Assembly: GCA_029747015.1 (NCBI GenBank)
Contig: JAKOGI010000529.1
Location: 162,501-226,500, forward strand
DNA length: 64,000 bases
Reading direction: 5' to 3'
DNA from: Carnegiea gigantea
Taxonomy: Eukaryota > Streptophyta > Magnoliopsida > Caryophyllales > Cactaceae
In this document: positions 1-12,642 of the stretch, piece by piece
Layout of the letters: each line of letters opens with the position of its first letter
How positions within the stretch are numbered: the stretch's first letter is position 1
The notes under the pieces: model-generated
Seen by the model: the letters and a program-made list of their open reading frames with translations, nothing else
The model's database searches: none
What the model was told of the DNA's origin: nothing
Translations under genes and position numbers: made by a program

Positions 1-1912
1 GTGTGTACCCATTAGCAAGGGCGAGATTAAAGAGACCCTAAAGAAGATGACCAATGGGAAGGTAGAAGTTCCAGATCAGATACCGGTAAAAGTGTGGAAG
101 TGTTTGGGTGAAGAGGGATTAAAGTGGTTAGTAGAGCTTTTCAATGTTATTTTTAGGACTACTAAAATGCCCAAAGAATGGAGGTTTAGTATAGTCATCC
201 CATTGTACAAGAACAAAGCGGATATTCAAAATTGTAATAATTATAGGGGTATAGAGCTACTCAGTCACACTATGAAGTTATGAGAGAGGATGATTGAGAG
301 AACGTTGCGGAATGATATTTTGATATCAGAGAACCAATTTGGTTTTATGCCTGACAAGCCGACCACAGAGGCGATTTACCTCCTTAGAAGGCTCATGGGA
401 TTACACAGAGATAGAAAGGTAGATCTTCATATGGTATTCATTGACTTGGAAAAAGCATATGATAGAGTTCCGCGTGAAATATTATGGAGATGCTTAGAAA
501 AGAAAGGAGTGTCACCTGAGTATATTTGAGTTATTAAACATATGTATGAGGGAGGTAGGACGAGTGTCAGGACACCAGGAGGGGTTACCAATGACTTCGT
601 CGTTAGTATGGGCCTGCATCAAAGTTCCGCTTTAAGCTGTTTTCTTTTCACTCTAGTTATGGATGAGCTTACAAATGGGAGTCAAGATGAATTACCATGG
701 TGTATGCTATTTGCAGATGACATTTTTCTTATTGATGAGACCAGAGAGGGAGTAAATGGTAAGTTGGAGCGTTGGAGACATTCTCTGGAATCGAGAGGTT
801 TAAGAGTAAGTAGATCGAAAACTGAATACCGACCCTATTGTTTCAGTGGAAGGGAAGATGCAAGAGGAGAAGTCACCACTGATAGGATGGCGATACTAAA
901 GGTCAAGAAGTTTAAGTATCTATGCTCTATCATTCAATAGAAAGGAGATATTGACGAAGATATTAGCCAGCGTATAAAAGTAGGTTGGCAAAAATGGAAG
1001 TATGCTTCAGGTGTGCTGTGTGATAAGAGGATGCTTGTAGGATTAAAAGGCAAAGTACATCGTATGGTAGTTAGACCTGCTGTGTTGCATGGATCAGAGT
1101 GCTGGCCTATAAAAAAGACACAAGTTCAAAGGTTGATGGTAGCAGAAATGAGGATGATTAGATGGATGTGTGATTATACAAGAATGGATAGAATTAGTAA
1201 TGGAGTAATTAGAGACTTAGTTAAAATGGCTCTCATCGATGATAAGATGAGAGAAACCAGGCTCAAAAGGTTTGGCCATATGAAAAGGAGTGTGGACACT
1301 CCAGTGAGAAGATGTGAGAGGATTAATATTCCCAAAGGTAAAAGAGGGAGGGGATGACCAAAGAAGAGTTTGGACGAGATGATTAGAGAGGACTTGAAAG
1401 GTCTAGGGTTGAGGAGGATATGACTCAGGATAGGAGGCTATGGTGGGATAGGATTAGAATCTTAAATTTCAGATAGTTAGCCTCATAGTTATCTCTCGGT
1501 TGCAGTAGGATAGATTTGGTTGTGAGTTCTTTGCTCGTATGTCGTGTTTGTATACAGGTACTGCAGTCATCTGGGAAGAGACATTGTTTGCCTACCCGTG
1601 TTTATCGAGGTATAGTACCTTCCTTTGTTATGTTGTACTTATGTTTACATAGTTACTACTACCTGATTTGTTAGTATTTTATATTTCATTCTCTGCTGCC
1701 TATCTTTAATTTCTCTCCATAAAATGTTTTCACAAAATCCTTCTTCTATAAAATGCTTTCATAAAATCTTACCTTATGGGTCTTTTAGAATCAGCCTCTC
1801 TACGGGCAGGGATGCCGGTAGAAGTAAGGTTGCCTACATCTAGATCTCGCCAGACTCCACGAAAGTGGGACCCACACTAGGAGGTGGTGGTGTTCTTGTT
1901 ATTATTATTGTT

Positions 1913-1915
<3 letters not shown>
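1..1915 (+). mobile_element. RTE-type non-LTR retrotransposon (LINE), 3' portion, decayed
   Basis: The window opens inside a LINE. It has reverse transcriptase coding sequence to about 1480, then a 3' untranslated region. The 3' end (about 1790-1915) carries the conserved plant RTE tail: a CCTCTCTACGGGCAGGG stretch, a GTTGCCTACATCTAGATC stretch, a CCAGACTCCACGAAAGTGGG stretch and a terminal GTTATTATTATTGTTG run instead of poly(A). The TA microsatellite begins directly after it, which suggests that the element's simple-repeat tail seeded the microsatellite. The 5' part lies outside the window. A minus-strand copy of the same tail is found at 34848-34972. Confidence 0.85.
2..1480 (+). pseudogene. 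RTE LINE reverse transcriptase, broken by stops
   Basis: One reading frame (segments starting at 47, 290, 542 and 1013 are all in register) encodes an RTE-clade reverse transcriptase. Visible motifs are the NYRGI block near 240, the F-I-D-L-E-K-A-Y-D-R-V-P palm motif (about 436-470), F-A-D-D-I (about 711) for the catalytic site, and the C-terminal R-L-K-R-F-G-H-M and R-G-R-G*P-K-K blocks. In-frame stops lie at 281, 527, 938 and 1355. A frameshift near 1412 restores the family ending that reads D-R-R-L-W-W-D-R. Three of the stops are TGA where the family has W or R, as expected from C-to-T decay. The N-terminal endonuclease is outside the window. Confidence 0.85.
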
Positions 1916-2350
<435 letters not shown>

Positions 2351-2360
2351 ATATGTATGC

Positions 2361-4216
2361 TTAAGGACCAAGTCCCGGGGTCCCCTGGCTGTGATTCTCC
2401 GATGAATGGCTTGACTTGCTTGCTAGATGCTTGAATTTAAATATGATTTTCTTTAAAATTTTCAGTAAAACTAGTCGAACTGTAGCAGAGATAAGGGGCT
2501 TGGCCTGGAAAACTAGATCATAGCTCTAATCGAGGAGCTTGGCTAGGTTCATGGGCCAAAGCCACATCCAGTTCTCTAGCCTAGTCCTAGGCAATAATGT
2601 CTTTCTGGCCCATTAAGCAGGGTTGTACATTTAATCTAAGGATCCGATCGGGTTCCGGGAATAAACCTGAACCTAGTTTATAGTATAGACAATCTCATTA
2701 TCCAAATTTCGAACCTGTTCTGCCTCAGTCTAAGAGTAAACAAGAAAAAATAGAGTTAAATTAATTAATTGAGTCGCTTGTGAGGTTTTAAGAAAACTTA
2801 CAACCAAGGTTACTTTCTAAAACAACCCATAAACCAAAAGGGCAAAAAGGTTCTTCTTAGTTCTCAAAAAGATTCTCAAAAGGCTCCTAAGTAGTCTTTA
2901 ATGTGTGGACCGTCTAACTCCATAGGGTCAAGCATGGGGCCCATATTCCAGGGCGCAAAGGTACGATGCCATGCTAGAGTGCATTATGACGCTGCCCGTC
3001 ATCACCGAGGACCTCTACGAATCAATACGGCAAATAATCTAATTGCACTGAAAAATAATCATGCAACATAATGGTATCAAATAATAGGAATTAAGAATCC
3101 AATGCTAGTCCAGAAGAAGAAATAGGGTAAACAATTACAGCGGGCGATTTTAAACTAATTAAATATCATATCTTTGCTAAAACCGAACTGCAGTGAAATA
3201 AAGACAAAGAAAGCAGAGAGAAGAAGGGATGGTTTGAAAAATTAGTGCCCTCAGGTTACCTACTTAAGTGACTTAGAGAAACCCGAAATCAAGAATGTCG
3301 ACCTTGACTTGTGCGTTTGAGGGTTTTGTGGATGAATTTGAGAAGGGTCTGGTTAGGTTCTCTGAACGTCTCACTATTCTCTCTAAATTTTTGGTCCATT
3401 TCTAATTTTGCTTCTCTCTATTTTCTTTATGTGTTTCTGCTTGTATCTATCTAATTTTTGAATGTGTTTAACCCCTAAGGGTAGCAACCTTTTTATAGTG
3501 CTTAAAGCAATAATACGAGTTGGTTTAGAGAAAGGAGATGTAATTCAACTCTTAATGGGCTTAAGTCGGAAGGCTGCTCTAATCCAAACAATACTATAAT
3601 AGTAAGACCTATTTTAGAAGTAGAAAAGGACACAGAGAACCCAATCGGGATCCTACCGCTAGGTACCCGACCTGGTTCCTGGTTGGCTCAGGCCAGAACC
3701 TAGCCCACTTTTTAGGCCAGGTTGGCTGCTACTTATTTTAGTCATAATATTGTCATCCTGGCTTCATTTGGAGTGATTCTTTTTTTTTTCCTTAAAAGGT
3801 TATTTAGTCTATTTTCTAATGACACTAATTTCATAACTTTTAGATGAGTATGAAAGAAGATATAAGTAAAATAGTGAGCATGTTAGCGTAAGCCCCAATA
3901 TTCGAATTATACCATTTCCGTTGCTTATTGGATTTTGGTGTATAATAAGTCATTATAACGTTTATTCAATGAAGAATATTAGTATATAAACCTAATAATT
4001 TTGTACACCCTAGATTGTGGTGAAAATATAGAATGAATCTTAACTAGATGCTAAATACAGTCAATTTGGACCTATTTGGGCTCTTTTAGTTTTTAGTGGG
4101 CATTATTAGCACATTTTAAAGCATTTATTTTTAATATTCAGGGTTCCCAAATCTTATTCAATTGGTTTATCGTGATCGGGCATTTTATAAAAAATACACT
4201 TTTTAGGTGTTTATCA
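2361..4216 (-). repeat. 3' LTR of the gag-only LTR element
   Basis: This is the left member of the LTR pair. On the minus strand it begins TGATAAACACC, directly after a purine-rich tract. The other end is near GGTCCTTAAGCA. It is alignable by eye over its whole length to 10370-12200 with many substitutions and small indels. No open reading frame of note is present. Confidence 0.75.
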
Positions 4217-4230
4217 TTAGCCCCTACTTT
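4217..4230 (-). other. Polypurine tract of the gag-only LTR element
   Basis: On the minus strand this reads AAAGTAGGGGCTAA and is followed at once by the TG that starts the 3' LTR. This is the normal position for plus-strand priming of reverse transcription and fixes the element's orientation. Confidence 0.6.
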
Positions 4231-4289
4231 AACCGAGCCCGAGTAAGGCAAAGGTCAATCTAGATAGCATTTGTGCTTGCTTATATAAT

Positions 4290-5145
4290 GCTTTGTTTTA
4301 ATGTTTCGCCTGTTCGGTGGTTCTAAATTGATCTTTCATTGGTCTAGCAGACCTTTCATCGGTCTAGTGAGCCTTACACCAATCTAACGGATTCTGATGT
4401 CGACCTTTTGCCAATGCATCGACCCTTTCATCTGTCTAGTGAATTCTGATTCGACATTTCATCGATCTAGCAAACCTTTCGTCAATCTAGTAGATCTTAA
4501 TATTGACCTTTCTTAAGTTCAACGGACCTTTCGCCGGTTTAACAAACCTTTCACCGATTTAATGAACCTTTCGCTGATCTAGCAAAACTTTCACTGCTAT
4601 AGCTATAGCAGATTCTGATGTCGACCTTTTACAATTTTGATGTTGACCTTTTGCGATCTAGTAGATCTTGATATTAACCTTTCATCAGTTTAGCGGACCT
4701 TTTGCTGGTCTAGCGGATCTTAATGTTAGCCTTTTTTGGTTTAGCAAGCCTTTCGCCAAACTAGTGGATCTTTCGTCGGTCTAGTGGATCTTAATGTCAA
4801 CCTTTCATGGGTTCAGCAGACGTTTCACTAGTCTAGCGGACCTTTTGCTAGTATAGCATATCATGATGTCAACCTTTCGTCAGTTTAGCGGACCTTTCAT
4901 CGGTCTAGCAGATGTAAACATTTCACCGATTTAGTGAATCTTTTGTCGGTCTATTGGATCTTAATGTTTATTTTTCATCGGTTTAACAGACCTTTCATTG
5001 GTTTAGCCAAACTTTTCGCCAGGTCTAGTGGACCTTTCGCCAGTTTAGTGGATCTTAATGCTAACCTTTTGCTAGTCTAGCAGGTCTTGATGTCAACTTT
5101 TTGCCGGTTTAGCAGACTTTCACCAGTTTAAAGGATCTTAATAGT
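4290..5145. repeat. Degenerate minisatellite, about 21-bp units
   Basis: About 850 bp is built from variants of a 20-22 bp unit of the type GACCTTTCATCGGTCTAGCG. Every few units one is replaced by a variant ending GGATCTTAATGTCAACC, which gives a loose higher-order period of about 60-65 bp. It lies in the internal part of the LTR element, just before its 3' LTR. No coding frame runs through it. Confidence 0.8.
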
Positions 5146-5305
5146 GAAATGTCTGATTATGCCGGGAGCTAGCAGTGTTGTTGAAATGTCCCATTGTACT
5201 AGGAGCCAGCATAATGTCGAAATCTCTCATTGTGCTAAGAGCAGGTGATGTTGAAGTGTCATATTGTGCTAGGAGCCAGCATATTGTTGAAATGTTCCCT
5301 TTTAC
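5145..5305. repeat. Short tandem repeat, about 34-36-bp units
   Basis: Four to five diverged copies of a unit like GTTGAAATGTCCCATTGTGC followed by TAGGAGCCAGCAT start near 5147, 5180, 5215, 5249 and 5284. It directly follows the 21-bp minisatellite and is also inside the LTR element. A 60-codon open frame at 5175-5357 only reads through these copies and shows no family resemblance. Confidence 0.75.
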
Positions 5306-7838
5306 CACGAACCAGCGACAAATCTTAGTGGTGTGGAACCTAGAGACCTGTGGCTAGATCCCTGAGAACTTTATTGCGTGAGAGCCTAAAGGTTTGTAAC
5401 CAAATTCATATGAACTTCGTGGCATGCGAGCCTAAAGATTTATAGTTTGTTTTTGACCTGTCATTAAGTATTGAGGCCTAAATCTCCAAGTTTTCCCTTT
5501 TGTCGGTTGGACTTGATGTCATCTCCATCTCATAGGAGCTTACTGGATCTTGAGATGTCCTCGATGTTGAGGTATCCTTAGATAAAGAGGATAAAATATC
5601 CTATATGGGTAGCTCCTCTTGAGCTTAGTTACTTGATAATTTGAAGTTAAGTTGATGACTTTTCTATGTGGGTGCCTGAGGACGATGATGCTTGTGTAAA
5701 ACTCGCTTTAAGAATAGAGCCCCCATTTTAACTAAGCCTGATTAAGGTGAAGGTTAAAGTATAGATGTCGTCTGTAACAGTTCTTGATCCAACCTCAAGA
5801 GCCTTTTGATTTAGATATATAGCTGATAAGGGTTGTGTGACCAACTTATAGGGTTGTCATCATGTCTTAATGTGCACCTTGTTTAGGGTTCCCAAGTGAT
5901 TAAGGTGGCCTGCCGACTAGTCAATAGGCTAAAGACCCATGTAGTGATACATATGCACTTGCTAGCCTAAGTGAGATTCTGCATGCAGACTGACTATGCA
6001 GACTTAATAGGACTGATTATGCTGACCTATGATAACCTAACCTCGTATTTAAGTAGGTAAAGGTCTTATGCTAAGTTTGGGATCTAATGGATAAGGGCTT
6101 ATTAAGGCACAATTGACTAATAGGCTAAGCTATAATGCTCTGTAACTTAGGCTACAACATATTACATGATTAGGGGTAAAAAGTTGAGCAACTTCTGGGT
6201 TAGGCTAGGTCATAGCGTATAAGTCGCCCATGATATGCAATCTTTCTTTTTAATGAAGGAGTAATCTTAATTTTGCATTAAAGTGCTCCTGCTCTAAAGA
6301 AGCTCCTAATTTCTATTTGTTGTAATAGAAGCCATAGATGTGTACGGATATGGCAGATGAAGATGTTTTTGCTAGTGCTACCTAGAGTAGCCTCTAGTTT
6401 AGCATAAAGAATATAGTTATCTCCTTGTCGGAAAATGTTTGTCATGATGGAGGCCCTAATTGTCTAGGGGAATGTGGGGGAGTCTTCTGTCTTACATAAT
6501 GGGTGAGTGCCCACTTAGAAAGGATGGGTATGCATTCTTTGTTTCTGAATTTTGGAATAGATATGCTATTAGAGACTATGATGATTGGGTAGAAGTGCTA
6601 AAATGGGTGAATAGTTTGTCCAAATCCTATTGGATGATAATCGGCAGTGGAATCCTTCTTTATCCCTAAAAACTATGTTCTTATTTCACTCTCCTTTTGC
6701 TTAATCTGCCTTTTCAGATTTTCGGAATAGCCACTCTTTGTTTCTCCCTCTACCTTCTCTTTTCCAAGGCCAAAGGACTCTACTGACATGTTTCTTTATG
6801 GAAAATAATCTTTGTGGTCAATCCTTAAAGAGATTACCTACATATCCAATGTGGAATCAAGTCAGTCATGGTTCAACAGGAAGAATATGCAGCTTAAAAG
6901 ATGCCTCCAAGAGGACTTTCAAAGGCAGACTTCAAAGTTAGGGTGCCAAAGAATGGGAATTGGTGTAAAGGCTCAAACTACCCGTATAAAATCCCAAAGT
7001 ATGCATGGGTGATGCGATTAGTGCGAATTAACAAATTTTTTTCTTTAATCTTTTTCTTTTTTTCTTTCCCTCTTTTTCTTTCTCTGTGAGTGGGACCTTT
7101 CGTCTGTATTCTCTTTTTTTGTTTGCTAATTTTATCACGTGTAACACACTACCACTCCCAAGTCTGGTTAGATGTGGTTACGAAAGAATTAGGCTCTTCG
7201 AAGGCTCAAAGGAGTTCCAAGTGGTAAATTTTCAGGTTTGACGAAGGAATAATGTAGGTCGGCATACAAAGCCTCATATCCTAGGGATTTCATTTAAAGT
7301 TGCATAACTTATTGCAAAAAATTTTTGATCTTTCCCTTTTCAAAATGATGGATTGAAATCCTTAGTCTCTTTTATTATTTTCTTTTTCTTTTCTTTCTTT
7401 TTAACTCTGGATTCGTCATAAGACATGAGCGTTCCATAAAAGAGAATATAAGAATATATAAAAGAACTAATGGAGGAGATGATTTTATTAATAAATTAAG
7501 GTTACATGAGGCTTAGATTTATGATAGAAAAGAAAGCAAATGAATCTAAGAGTCAACACATGACTTTAAGCCAATGATCATATCCTTTAAATTCAACAGA
7601 GCTCCAGGCCTCTCGCGTGGAGGCATTTTGGACTTGGATTCAAATATGCTTATTATGTAAATAGATGGGTTCCACTTTCACTTTGGTGGTCTGAAATGGT
7701 TAGAATGCTATTATACAAAACAAGTGGGTTGATGTGCTCATTGGGTGCTTGAGCATATGTGGTTCCAATAGGGGTGTTTTTGATGTAGCAGTTTAGAGCA
7801 TTCACCTCCTTGCTTGTGAAGTCATTGTCTTTCTTATC
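5306..7838. other. Internal region of LTR element without recognised gene
   Basis: About 2.5 kb lies between the tandem repeats and the gag remnant. Only short open frames (up to 69 codons, for example near 6460-7089) are present, and none resembles protease, reverse transcriptase, RNase H or integrase. Pyrimidine-rich stretches (7035-7085, 7370-7400) occur. I can assign no function. Confidence 0.6.
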
Positions 7839-8690
7839 CTAATTTTGATTGTTGCCGTTCCAATTGTTAGTAACTCTTGTGGGTGTTTCTCTAGCCAACT
7901 CTTCTTCCACAAGCATGTTAACATTCCTTAGTATTGTGAAGTTCTCAAATGGTGTAAACTTTAGATGTTGCCTATATGAGGGTTGAAGGTTTTTGATAAA
8001 CAGCTCACTTAATCTACCTCTAAGGGTTGGTCCACCGCATGAGTGGCCTTTGACCTCCATCGATCAAGGAAGCAAGAAAAGGAAGACCCTAAGTCTAATT
8101 GGTGGGTCAGCATTATATGAATACTACCATAGGAATTCCTTACTAAGATCATCCCAATTTATGACCTTTCATAGGTCTACAATATCATTCCACCTCATTA
8201 ATCCTTGTCAAAGGTCCAAGGAAAAATAAAGTGAAAGATATACCTATCAATTTTCAAAGTTATAGCACCAATAAAATTCCTCTCGTGATTGTGTTTTCAA
8301 TCCCGTGGAATTTGATATCTTGCATTGTGAATTTCGAGGGTAATTTTCCTTTTGGGATTGAAGTGAATCCGACATAATAAGTGAAATAATTGTTAAACAT
8401 TAAGGACTCTTTGAGTTCGCTTTATACAATCTACTCGTGGATAGACTTTTGAAGTATCCTTTCCCCCTTCCTCTTTCTTCTTGTTATCTTCATCCCCTTT
8501 TTCATCACCTTGTGCTCTCATTTTGGGAATTTCTTCATTGAGAGGCTTGCCACCGTCTTTCTTGGGGTTGTCTCTAATAAGAGTTTGAAGCATAGTAGCC
8601 ATAAGTTCCATCTTCTTTTCACTTCATCCATCCTAGGTTGCATTCTTTCCATCATTTTCATAAGCTGAGTCATTTATTCGGATGGATAAA
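7839..8690 (-). pseudogene. Ty3/gypsy-type gag (capsid) remnant
   Basis: Minus-strand reading gives the capsid-domain pattern of plant gypsy gag in pieces. A charged, Lys/Glu-rich N-terminal part lies at 8611-8393. A Y-S-Y-N-A-D-P-P-I segment lies near 8120-8100. The block L-F-I-K-N-L-Q-P-S-Y-R-Q-H-L-K-F-T-P-F-E-N-F and the following V-E-E-E-L-A-R-E lie at about 8000-7880. These three blocks occur in this order in plant retrotransposon gag proteins. The frame is broken by stops and frameshifts between 8390 and 8060, so no functional protein is possible. No zinc knuckle follows before the stop at 7839, so the nucleocapsid part is missing or unrecognisable. Confidence 0.75.
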
Positions 8691-10369
8691 GAATTGGATT
8701 TTGACTTTGAGTATGACTTTGACTTTAAGCTTGTAGGATGAGTTTCTTCAATCTCTTCTTAAGAGGAGCCTGCTGGTTTATTAGTTGCGCACATACTCCA
8801 TCTTAGTCTTCCCTATCCTGCTCAATAAGGCAATAGTTTAAAGGAGTGAATAATGGAAATAAAAGGATCAAAAGTGTTGGATATAGGCTGAAAGAAATGG
8901 TTAATGACTTGGAGTCTGGTGAGAGAGATAATGACTTAGTAGGCTTGAAGGTTTATGCTGTTGTGGGGATAAATAGGGTTAAGATGCTAAAATTGGGTCT
9001 TATCCTAGATTAGGTCCTAAGTTGGACTTAGAGAGCTAACTTATAGGCCTCCATTGGATGTAGGTATATCCTAGGTGAATCCGAGACCTATACCAAGCCT
9101 TAACTTGGCTTTGGTTTGGTTTGCCTAGAATGGCCTAGTTTAGGCACATAGGCAAATCTTGTTATACTCATGTTTGGGTCTTAGACATAGGGAATAGATG
9201 TGAGATGCATAGACTATAAACTTATGGATCAAATTTCTAGGTTTTAATTGAGCTTAGCCAGTATGAATATAATGTGTGATTGGATGCAACCTAGAGTGGA
9301 CTTGGGCTGTAAAGGTCCAATGGGCTATATTATGCACTTTAAACATAAATGTGCTTATGGACTATAAATGATGAAGCCATATGATGTATGACTCTTTGGG
9401 CCTAGGTAGCCTACAATTGATGTGTTAAGACTTAAAATGAACCCTGCTGACTCATGCACTAACACCTATTGCTAGAAGCCTAGCGTACTGACTTTATACC
9501 ATGAATGTAGACCTCACACGGACTAAAAACAACCAAATTAAACTGGACCTCCTTTCTAGGATTTCGGCCAAGTCCCTATTGAGCCAGGGTTGACTTCTAC
9601 CTACTCCCTAATATGTGTAGATGGCCTAGACATGGGAACCCGAACAGGTCCTTCCCTCATCTTTTTTTTGCCTGATTGTGACTACTAACAATTGGTAACC
9701 AAGACTAATGATGCGGACCCTATGTTATGGTGCATGTAGGGCCTCAAAATAATTTCTACTAGTCTAAAATGCAAGGCCACATACTTGGACTTGACCTAAT
9801 TTAAGAGGTCCAAAACTTAACTGTGCCTTTAACTGGACCTAGACTAACATTCTCCTAACCTGGGCCGCTAGACATAATGATAACGTTATGAGCCCTAAAA
9901 CATTAATACATGGGTCTCTGAGTATGGATTAGTTCAGATAGTCAATTAGAGTTCTAAACATTCATAAAATCATGGGTGCACATGAGTTCGAACCTAATCC
10001 GAAGTTCTAAGTAGTTTAGTTAAGGTTTAGAACATTCTGGTCATGCCCCAAATTCTTCATATGTCATCCATGGGGATGGCAAGACTGAAACATTTCAGTT
10101 GCTTTTCTGTATCATGTGGACCAGGAAAGTATGTCACACATGGGTGAAACAGTTGCACACGCAGTTGGAAGTCTAATGTACCCATCGAGTTAACCAACTA
10201 TTTTTTCAAAAGGATAATAAGTTGGTTTGACCTAGAGGCACTATTACTCCTGTTAGGATAGCACCTTTAATGCAAGAATGCCTAATGTAAGTGAAACTAA
10301 AATAAATTTCTGTATTGAATTTCAAATCTTGTCCTATTTTTTAAAAAATTTCCCTAATGGAGTTACTAT
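8691..10369 (-). other. Leader region between 5' LTR and gag of the LTR element
   Basis: In the element's own orientation this is the untranslated leader between the 5' LTR and gag, about 1.7 kb. No open frame above about 60 codons and no recognisable motif is present. The bases next to the LTR (minus strand ATAGTAACTCC) do not match the usual tRNA-Met primer site, so the primer is unknown. Confidence 0.5.
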
Positions 10370-12135
10370 TGTAAGGATCATGTCCCAAGGTCTCCCCCAG
10401 GTGCGGTACCCCCACGAATGTGTGGGTTAGCTTGTTAGGTGTTTGGATTCAAATTTTTTTTAAAAAAAAATTCAGTAAAACGGGTCGAACTAGAGCAAAA
10501 CTGAGGGCTTGACCTCGAGAACTGGGTCATAGTTCTGATCTAGCCTGGGTCAGGTTTAATCGATCGGGTTCGTGGAACCAAAACTAAACCCATTTTCTAG
10601 TCCAAACTATCTTATTATCCAGATTCCAAACCTATTCTACCTCAATACAAGAGTGAATAAACAAAAATAGAGTAGATTCAATTAATAAAGTAGCCAGTGA
10701 GTTTTTAAGAAAACTTACAAACTAGGTTTACTTTCTAAAACGAATTATAAACTGAAAGGGACAAAGAGGTTCGTCTTAAAAAGGTTTCGAAAGACCCTCG
10801 AGTGATCCTTGGTGTTGGACCATCTCATTCCATAAGCTTGAACCGAGAATCTAGATTCAGGGGAGAAGGTACGGTGTCGTGATGGAGTGCATCACAACAC
10901 CACCAGTCATCACCGACAGCCTCTACTAATCAATACCATAAATAATGCTACTTACACTAACAAACAATCATGCAACATATTAATATCAAATAATAGGAAT
11001 TAAGAATAGAATTCTCGTCTAAAAGAGTAAATAATGTAAACAATTACAACAGGTGGGATTAAACTAATTAAAGATACATCCTTTCTAAACTCAAAATTAA
11101 GTAAAACAAAGAGAAAGAAAGTAGAGAGACGAAAGGAAGGTTTGCAAAATTGGTGCCCTTAGATTATCTACTTGAGTGACTTAGAGAACCCCTAGATTGA
11201 GAATATCGGGCCTTAATTTGTGCCTTTGAGGGTTTTGAGGATGGATTTGAGAAGGGTTTGGTTAACCTCTTAGTATTCTCTCAAAGTTCTTTCAAAATTT
11301 TTGGTTCTGTTTTTAGTGTATTTCTCTCTATTTTCTCTGTGTTTATGCTTATGTCTCTCCAATTTTATGATGTGTTTAACTCTTAGGGGTAGCCCCCTTT
11401 TTATAATGCTTAAAGGGATAATACGAATTAGTTTACAGAAAGATGTAATTCAACTCTTAACAGGCTTAATCCAGACAACGACGCTAATCTAAATAAAATT
11501 ATAAAAGCTTATACCCATTTTAGAAGTGGAGAAGGACGTTGAGATCCCGGCCAGGATCCTGTCGCCAGATATCCGACTAGTTCCTAACTAGTTCAGGCCA
11601 GAACCAGCCAGATTTTTGGGTCAGGTTGGTTGCAACTTGTTTTGACCATAACTTTCTCATTCGATCTCCATTTTTAGTGATTCTTTTTTTCTATGAAATC
11701 TTATTAAGGGTATTTTCTAGTGACACTAATTTCATAACCTTTCTTGGATAGGTATGGAAGAACATACAAATAAAATAGTGAACATGCAGTAAAAAATTAT
11801 ATCTTTTTCATTGTTGATCGAATTTTGGTGTATAATATATCATTAAAAATCCTATTATATGAAGAATAATATATAAAATTAATAATTTTATGCACCCTAG
11901 AGTGAGATGAAAATATGAAATGAACCTCAAGTAGACGCCGAATATGGTCTACTTCGGCCTATTTTGGTTATTGTAGCCTTTAGTGGGCATTTTTGGGTTT
12001 AGATGTGTAGGTTAAGAGATGTTGGAACGTTTTAAAGCTCTTCATTCGCTATATTTGGGATCCCCAAGTCTTATTTGATCTGTTTATCGTCATTGACCAT
12101 TTTATGAAAAAGAGACAGTACATACATATGTATGT

Positions 12136-12174
<39 letters not shown>

Positions 12175-12200
12175 CACAATTTTTTAGGGATTTTTTATGT
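10370..12200 (-). repeat. 5' LTR of the gag-only LTR element
   Basis: This is the right member of the LTR pair. The plus-strand left end reads TGTAAGGATCATGTCCC, corresponding to TTAAGGACCAAGTCCC at the left LTR. The right boundary is approximate, near TTTTTAGGGATTTTTTATG. A (GT)n microsatellite at 12127-12175 interrupts this copy only. Confidence 0.7.
12119..12175. repeat. (GT)n microsatellite inside the right LTR
   Basis: A GTATGT/GTGT tract ends in GAGAGAG. It is absent from the matching position of the left LTR (near 4190), so it arose or expanded after insertion. Confidence 0.9.
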
Positions 12201-12631
12201 GGCTTGTGTCATTTGATTTAACTCTGATTTTGGGCCATCCAATATTATTTTCCCTGTCTTGATTTGGTCTTGTTAGTTTATTCGCCTGTTTTACTTTTTT
12301 CTTTTTAACTTCTGGTGTTGCATGCATAGAATTATTTATATAAGAATTACGTATATAAATATATGTGAAATGTTAGAAAAATCACTATCAGGTACTCCAC
12401 TTTGTGTGGAAATTATAATTAGAGGACTATGTTATTACAATATCTTTAAAATGGATAATATTCTGTGAAAACTATTTTAAGGGGATGATTCACTACTTGC
12501 ATTTTCTTTTTAGCCCTTAAACTTTTTATATTTGCATTTTAGCTCAAATCCTTGAAAATTTACTTTCGAAAATCCAAAAATTGTGCATGTGAAAATTTTC
12601 TTATAAGCACTACTCAAAGCCCTCTTTCAAC
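12201..12631. other. AT-rich stretch before viral primer site
   Basis: There is no coding potential. The last 100 bases before the primer site could be viral leader (a circular viral genome places leader sequence on both sides of the primer site). I see no clear match to the leader at 18810-19200, so host flank is equally possible. Confidence 0.4.
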
Positions 12632-12642
12632 TGGTATCAGAG
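12632..12642 (+). other. tRNA-Met primer binding site of the pararetrovirus
   Basis: TGGTATCAGAG matches the complement of the 3' end of plant initiator tRNA-Met, the universal primer of caulimovirids and the conventional start of their genome maps. Confidence 0.8.

Larger units (their letters stand above)
2361..12200 (-). mobile_element. Old Ty3/gypsy-type LTR element with gag only
   Basis: Two direct repeats of about 1.83-1.86 kb (2361-4216 and 10370-about 12200) share the same order of blocks throughout. Examples are AAACTAGTCGAACTG against AAACGGGTCGAACTAG, and ATCGTGATCGGGCATTTTAT against ATCGTCATTGACCATTTTAT. They are therefore LTRs. Minus orientation is set by the gag remnant (8690 to 7839) and by a purine tract next to the left LTR. 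The internal region is about 6.15 kb and I see no protease, reverse transcriptase, RNase H or integrase in any frame. This suggests a non-autonomous, gag-only derivative (compare the TR-GAG class) or an element that has lost pol. The LTRs differ at many positions, so the insertion is old. No canonical tRNA primer site is visible after the right LTR. Confidence 0.75.

Noticed and set aside
4290..5145. Regular short repeats that could suggest a CRISPR array
   Set aside because: Units are degenerate, lack unique spacers of constant length, and lie in a plant LTR element.
7839..8060. Gag piece as evidence for a complete autonomous gypsy element
   Set aside because: No protease, reverse transcriptase, RNase H or integrase blocks were found between it and the 3' LTR.
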